In this document: positions 7,052-10,713 of the stretch, piece after piece
Position numbering within the stretch: position 1 is the stretch's first letter
How the letters are laid out: each line of letters opens with the position of its first letter
Assembly (NCBI GenBank): GCA_026400595.1
Contig: JAPLOT010000236.1
Span: 1 to 10,713 of the forward strand
Source: Alphaproteobacteria bacterium
GTDB taxonomy: Bacteria > Pseudomonadota > Alphaproteobacteria > Rhizobiales > Aestuariivirgaceae
Length of the DNA: 10,713 nt
Reading direction: 5' to 3'
The notes under the pieces: generated by a model
Seen by the model: only the letters and a program-made list of their open reading frames with translations
Told to the model about the DNA's origin: nothing
Databases searched by the model: none
Program-made: the position numbers and the translations under genes

Positions 7052-9495
7052 CAGGCTGTGGGAACGTTCCAGATGTCGCGGGCATAGTCGCGGATCGTCC
7101 GGTCGGACGAGAACCATCCCATATTCACCGTATTGAGGATGGCCTTTTCCGTCCAGTCCTTCGTTTTGTGCCACAGCAGATCGACGCTGCGCTGCGCCTT
7201 TGTATAGGCGTTGAAGTCGGCCGCCACCATGAACCAGTCGCCATGGTAAAGCGCATCGACGATGGGGCGGAACCGGCCATGGTCGTCGGGCGAGAAAACA
7301 CCCGAGGACAGGGCGTCGAGAACGCCTTTGAGGTCAGGTTGGGCGTCGATCGTGGCCGCCGCATTGTAGCCTTCCCGCCGCTTGGCTTCGACCTCGGCGG
7401 CGGTCAGTCCGAAGATAAAGATGTTGTCCCGGCCCACATGTTCGAGGATCTCGACATTGGCGCCATCCAGCGTACCGATCGTAAGCGCGCCATTGAGGGC
7501 GAACTTCATGTTGCCGGTGCCGGAGGCTTCCATGCCGGCCGTCGAGATCTGCTCTGAGAGATCCGCGGCCGGAACGATGACTTCCGCCAGGCTGACGTTA
7601 TAGTTCGGGATGAATACGACCTTCAGGGTGTCGCGGATGGCCGGATCGCTGTTCACCACGCTGGCCACGTCATTGGCGAGCTTGATGATGAGTTTGGCCT
7701 GGGCATAGCTGGCGGCAGCCTTGCCGGCGAAGATCTTGACGCGGGGCGCCCAGGGTCGGTCGGGATGGGCCCGCATGGCATTGTAGAGAGCGATGGTCTC
7801 GAGGATGTTCATGAGCTGGCGCTTGTACTCATGGATGCGCTTGACCTGAACGTCGAACATGGCGGCGGGATCGAGACGGATGCCCATGCGGGCCATGACG
7901 AGATTCGAAAGCTCCTCCTTGTTGTGGCGCTTGATGGCAGCGAAGCGCTCGCGGAAGGCCGGATCCTTGGCAAAGGGCTTGGCGTTGGAGAGCAACATCG
8001 CGTCATCGAGCACGCCCTTGCCGGCTGCTTCGCTCAGGAGTTCGGCCAGCGCCGGATTGACGCCCAGCAGCCAGCGCCGCGGCGTGATGCCGTTGGTCTT
8101 GTTGTTGATACGTCCCGGATAGAGCCTGTTGAGATCGCGGAACACGCTTTCCTTCATGAGCGACGTGTGAAGGGCCGACACGCCGTTGATGCTGTGCGAG
8201 CCGACGAAGGCCAGCTGACCCATGCGCAGCCGACGGCCGTGATGTTCGTCGATGAGCGAGATGGAGGACAGGAATTCCGGCGTGCAGCCGGGTTTGCCCT
8301 GTGCCTCCGCAATCAGCTTGGCATTGATGCCGTAGACGATCTGCATGTGGCGCGGCAGGACATGCTCGAAGAGATGCACTGGCCAGCTTTCCAGCGCCTC
8401 GGGCAACAGCGTGTGATTGGTGTAGCCGATGCAGCCCTTGGTGATTTCCCAGGCCTCGTCCCAGCCAAGCCCATGATTGTCGATGAGGATGCGCATCAGC
8501 TCGGCCACTGCCACCGCCGGATGCGTGTCATTGAGCTGGATTGCCACCTTGTCAGCCAGCGAGCGCACCTCGTCATACTGCTGGACATGGCGGCGGATGA
8601 TGTCCTGCAGCGAGGCCGCCGTGAAGAAGTATTCCTGGCGGAGACGAAGTTCCTGTCCCGCCGGTGTGGAGTCCGACGGATAGAGGACGCGGGTGATGAT
8701 CTCGGCCTTGTTGCTCTCGCCGAGCGCTGCGGCATAGTCGCCGCTGTTGAAGGCATCGAGCCGGATTGGGTCCACCGCGCGCGCCGTCCACAGGCGCAGC
8801 GTGTTCACCCGCTTGCCGCGCCAACCGACGATCGGCGTGTCGCAGGCCGAGGCGACCAGCCGTTCGCCCGGATGCCAGCGGCGTTTCTGGCTGTTGCCCT
8901 GCTCACCGTCGAGGGTGACGTGGCCGCCGAAGCCGATCTCATAGGCAGCCTCGCGGCGCGGGAATTCCCAGGGGTTGCCGTTCTCCAGCCAATCCTCCGG
9001 AAGTTCCACCTGCCAGCCGTCGACGATCTTCTGACGGAACAGTCCATGGTTGTAGCGGATGCCATAGCCATAGGCGGGAATGTCGAGGCTTGCCATGCTC
9101 TCCATGAAGCAAGCGGCGAGGCGGCCCAGGCCGCCATTGCCAAGCGCTGCATCGGGCTCAAGGGCGACAACCAGGTCGAGATCCACGTTCAGTGCCTGAA
9201 GGGCCTGCTGGAACGCCTCCGTCAGCTGCAGGTTGCTCATGGCATCGCGCAGCAGGCGCCCGATGAGGAACTCCAGCGACAGGTAATAGACGCGCTTTGC
9301 CTTGGTCTGATAGGCGCGCCTGGTGGATTCCATCCAGCGGTCGATGATGCGGTCGCGTAGCGCAAGGACCGTCGCGTTGAGCCAGTCATGGCGCTTGGCA
9401 ACGGCCGGGTCCTTGCCGATCGAGTAGGCGAGTTTTTCAAGGATTTCGGCGCGGATGGTCTCGGCATCGGTTCCGCGCGGTGCAGGCTTGATCAT
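7051..9495 (-). CDS. glgP: Glycogen/starch/alpha-glucan phosphorylase
   Basis: Releases glucose-1-phosphate from the non-reducing ends of glycogen with inorganic phosphate (GT35, pyridoxal-phosphate dependent). At 814 residues it matches the usual bacterial length. Family landmarks are YYLSLEFLIGR (70-80), EPDAALGNGGLGRLAACFMES (113-133), YGIRYNHGLFRQ (144-155), LNDTHPAVAVAELMRIL (321-337), FDVQVKRIHEYKRQLMN (547-563) and the cofactor site EASGTGNMKFALNG (656-669), where Lys664 should bind pyridoxal phosphate. The ATG at 9495 (MIKPAPRG) has GAGG four bases upstream. It is the first gene of the operon, with 151 bp of non-coding sequence before it holding the inverted repeat described separately. 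Its stop is 13 bp from the glgB start. It is intact, so degradation of glycogen should be possible even with glgA broken. It could act on maltodextrins as well, as phosphorylases of this family do. Confidence 0.97.
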   Translation of the reverse strand: MIKPAPRGTDAETIRAEILEKLAYSIGKDPAVAKRHDWLNATVLALRDRIIDRWMESTRRAYQTKAKRVYYLSLEFLIGRLLRDAMSNLQLTEAFQQALQALNVDLDLVVALEPDAALGNGGLGRLAACFMESMASLDIPAYGYGIRYNHGLFRQKIVDGWQVELPEDWLENGNPWEFPRREAAYEIGFGGHVTLDGEQGNSQKRRWHPGERLVASACDTPIVGWRGKRVNTLRLWTARAVDPIRLDAFNSGDYAAALGESNKAEIITRVLYPSDSTPAGQELRLRQEYFFTAASLQDIIRRHVQQYDEVRSLADKVAIQLNDTHPAVAVAELMRILIDNHGLGWDEAWEITKGCIGYTNHTLLPEALESWPVHLFEHVLPRHMQIVYGINAKLIAEAQGKPGCTPEFLSSISLIDEHHGRRLRMGQLAFVGSHSINGVSALHTSLMKESVFRDLNRLYPGRINNKTNGITPRRWLLGVNPALAELLSEAAGKGVLDDAMLLSNAKPFAKDPAFRERFAAIKRHNKEELSNLVMARMGIRLDPAAMFDVQVKRIHEYKRQLMNILETIALYNAMRAHPDRPWAPRVKIFAGKAAASYAQAKLIIKLANDVASVVNSDPAIRDTLKVVFIPNYNVSLAEVIVPAADLSEQISTAGMEASGTGNMKFALNGALTIGTLDGANVEILEHVGRDNIFIFGLTAAEVEAKRREGYNAAATIDAQPDLKGVLDALSSGVFSPDDHGRFRPIVDALYHGDWFMVAADFNAYTKAQRSVDLLWHKTKDWTEKAILNTVNMGWFSSDRTIRDYARDIWNVPTA

Positions 9496-9537
9496 CGTTC
9501 CTCATCTCTTCTCTTGCTTCGGTAGGACCGGGCGCCG

Positions 9538-9543
9538 CTTATA
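9538..9543 (-). promoter_or_regulatory. Possible -10 element upstream of glgP
   Basis: TATAAG on the minus strand, 42 bases before the glgP ATG, resembles a sigma-70-type -10 box. A weak TTGCGC lies 18 bp further upstream as a possible -35. The fit is poor, so this is only a suggestion that the operon promoter sits between the inverted repeat and glgP. Confidence 0.25.
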
Positions 9544-9578
9544 GGAGATGCCCGCAATCCGGCGCAACGCTTGGCGTC

Positions 9579-9603
9579 AATAAGTCAATTCGCGTGACTT
9601 ATT
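9579..9603. promoter_or_regulatory. Perfect inverted repeat upstream of the glycogen operon, candidate operator
   Basis: Half-sites AATAAGTCA and TGACTTATT are exact reverse complements separated by 7 bases (ATTCGCG). The element lies about 84 bp before the glgP ATG, in the only long non-coding gap at the head of the operon. It is AT-rich in a GC-rich setting and has no T-run after it on either strand, so a dimeric regulator site fits better than a terminator. The regulator is not identifiable from the sequence. Confidence 0.5.
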
Positions 9604-9646
9604 CAAGACGAATCTGAGGTACGCACCTGAAATGCCGGGGTTGCCG

Positions 9647-10432
9647 TCACACAAGCCCGAGCTCGGCGTCGGATGCCGCGACCGCCCACTTGTCGCGGGG
9701 CGGCCAGGGACGCTCGCGCCAATGCGGTTCGAAGACGAAGCTCGACCGGCTGCGACCCGCTGGCAGGCTGCCGTTCCCCATGCCCAGGGCATAGTCGAAG
9801 TAGAGCTTCACGATCTCCTCCTTGCTGACCTGCTGGGCGGCCGGATGGGCAAGGCAGGCATCCCGCCAGCGCCGCACACGGGCGAGATGCTCGGGAATCT
9901 CATGCTTCTCGTAATAGTCGAGGAACCAGAAGCGCGCGAAGAGCGGCGTGAACACCGCTTCGGCCAACCCAAAGGAGTCGAAGAGAAAGGTACGTTCGGG
10001 CGCCTGCCACATCAGGAAATCGTCAAGTCGCGCATATTGCGCATCCATGGCCGCCGCGAATGCGTCCCGCTTGCTGCGGTCGCGGTTCATGACGAAGCGA
10101 TAGCCAGCCGCGACAAAGTCGCCTTCCATGGCGATCAGCATGTTCTCGACGGCACGCCGATAGGGTTCGGCCTGTGCCACCGGAACCTCGCTGTAGCGGT
10201 CTTCGATGTAGCGCAGGATGACGAGGCTTTCCTTGATGATGCGGCCATCTTCCAGTTCCATCACCGGCAGGGCGGTCGTGCCGCGGGTCTTGGCCAGAAG
10301 CGCAGGGGACCGCGGCCGGGTGATGTCGACCACTTCAAAGGTCACCGCATCAGTGATTCCCTTCAGGTTCAGCAGGATCTCGACGCGCTGCGAAAATGGG
10401 CAGACAGGAATGTGATGAATGATGGGTTTCAT
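9647..10432 (-). CDS. Glutathione S-transferase-like protein
   Basis: A 261-residue cytosolic protein with a GST fold: an N-terminal thioredoxin-like domain and a helical C-terminal domain. The N-terminus, MKPIIHHIPVCPFSQRVEIL, carries a CPFS motif at residues 11-14, with Cys11 as the likely active cysteine of an omega/beta-type enzyme. The cis-proline region TTALPVMEL is at 52-60, with KESLVILRYIEDRY at 67-80, where Glu68-Ser69 correspond to the usual contacts with the gamma-glutamyl part of glutathione. The helical domain follows from about residue 90. I chose ATG 10432 because the thioredoxin strand begins there. An in-frame start at 10522 would add 30 residues unlike the family, and neither start has a convincing Shine-Dalgarno sequence. 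The substrate is unknown. It lies on the same strand as the glycogen operon but 151 bp upstream, so it is probably a separate unit. The last 40 or so residues, rich in Arg, Pro and Trp, extend past the typical fold. Confidence 0.82.
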   Translation of the reverse strand: MKPIIHHIPVCPFSQRVEILLNLKGITDAVTFEVVDITRPRSPALLAKTRGTTALPVMELEDGRIIKESLVILRYIEDRYSEVPVAQAEPYRRAVENMLIAMEGDFVAAGYRFVMNRDRSKRDAFAAAMDAQYARLDDFLMWQAPERTFLFDSFGLAEAVFTPLFARFWFLDYYEKHEIPEHLARVRRWRDACLAHPAAQQVSKEEIVKLYFDYALGMGNGSLPAGRSRSSFVFEPHWRERPWPPRDKWAVAASDAELGLV

Positions 10433-10629
10433 TGGGTGTCCCGAGGAGGCGCATGCCGGAGCCGGAAACAATGATCTTAGCGTCGTCTCCGGCACAGGGA
10501 AGAGCCCTCTTGTCGTTACCAAACACTTTCCGCGCCGCGGGCCGGGGCACGGCCATAGGAGGTTCGGTAACCATCCTGCTTAACGGACCAACGAGGCTTG
10601 CATGATAGAAGGTATTTTAGGAGTTGCAG
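10433..10629. other. Divergent intergenic spacer
   Basis: This 197 bp gap separates the minus-strand GST gene from the plus-strand gene at 10630 and should hold both promoters, but no convincing -35/-10 pair stands out. It contains a short GC-rich hairpin (GGCCG 10540-10544 with CGGCC 10550-10554) flanked by GTTACC (10515-10520) and GGTAAC (10566-10571), which are reverse complements of each other. Either could be chance. Confidence 0.4.
10619..10623 (+). promoter_or_regulatory. Ribosome-binding site for the gene at 10630
   Basis: AGGAG stands 6 nt before ATG 10630, and an in-frame TAG at 10618-10620 overlaps it. The upstream in-frame stop means the gene cannot begin earlier than the TTG at 10624, which makes ATG 10630 the best start. 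Confidence 0.6.
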
Positions 10630-10713
10630 ATGAACCAGTCGTGGCCACAGAGCTTCGGAACGCCATTCGAGCCGCCAGACGAGTCTCCACCGGCGTCGAC
10701 GGCGGATTCCTTG
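10630..10713 (+). CDS. Unrecognised protein, first 28 codons, runs off the right edge
   Basis: The visible N-terminus reads MNQSWPQSFGTPFEPPDESP and continues rich in Pro, Ser, Ala and Asp. It is acidic and proline-rich, with no signal peptide or membrane segment, so it looks like a flexible N-terminal tail. I do not recognise it. Support comes from the well-placed AGGAG and from about 74 percent G or C in third codon positions, as in the neighbouring genes. A competing frame starts at ATG 10602 and is also open to the edge (MIEGILGVADEPVVATELRN), but its third positions are only about half G or C. The real identity depends on sequence outside the window. Confidence 0.55.
   Translation, partial: MNQSWPQSFGTPFEPPDESPPASTADSL

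Noticed and set aside
7038..7085. Upstream start for glgB giving a 747-residue protein
   Set aside because: It overlaps the glgP coding end by 35 bases, while ATG 7037 has a strong Shine-Dalgarno sequence at the right distance.
7765..9360. Plus-strand ORF (531 codons) antisense to glgP
   Set aside because: Same shadow effect; GlgP is fully supported on the minus strand. The plus-strand ORFs at 4782-6164 and 6174-7136 opposite glgB are rejected for the same reason.
9579..9603. Intrinsic terminator for the GST gene
   Set aside because: The stem is AT-rich and no run of T follows it on either strand.
10433..10522. 30-residue N-terminal extension of the GST-like protein
   Set aside because: The thioredoxin-fold sequence begins at MKPIIHHIPVCPFS. 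The extension lacks family similarity and a ribosome-binding site.

Overview
The window is almost entirely one glycogen-metabolism operon on the minus strand, at high GC with the strong third-position GC bias typical of many Alphaproteobacteria. The order in the direction of transcription is glgP (9495 to 7051), glgB (7037 to 4842), glgC (4809 to 3544), a damaged glgA (3547 to 2323), pgm (2326 to 695) and the 5' part of glgX (698, running off the left edge). This gene order and the protein sequences fit the glgPBCA-pgm-glgX arrangement known from Rhizobium/Agrobacterium-type bacteria (Hyphomicrobiales). The exact genus cannot be told from the sequence alone.

The genes cover the cycle between glucose-6-phosphate and glycogen. 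Pgm makes glucose-1-phosphate, GlgC activates it to ADP-glucose, GlgA would polymerise it, GlgB branches the polymer, and GlgP and GlgX degrade it. The genes are packed tightly: 13 bp between glgP and glgB, 32 bp between glgB and glgC, then four-base stop/start overlaps at the last three junctions (ATGA, ATGA, and a CTGA variant in front of glgX). One transcript with translational coupling is the natural reading.

Two junctions are abnormal. First, glgA has its ATG overlapping the glgC stop, but after only three codons the reading jumps out of frame into sequence that matches the family at about residue 75 onward. The N-terminal nucleotide-binding segment is gone, so the gene looks like a pseudogene by 5' deletion and frame change, or an assembly error. 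Second, glgX has no ATG, GTG or TTG at the position its conserved N-terminus requires; the only fitting codon there is CTG overlapping the pgm stop.

Upstream of the operon (9496 to 9646) lies a perfect 9+9 bp inverted repeat, the best candidate for an operator. Further right is a minus-strand glutathione S-transferase-like gene (10432 to 9647). After a 197 bp divergent spacer, the first 28 codons of an unrecognised plus-strand gene run off the right edge. I saw no RNA genes, mobile elements, CRISPR arrays or novel multi-gene system. The long plus-strand ORFs lying antisense to the glg genes are codon-bias shadows.
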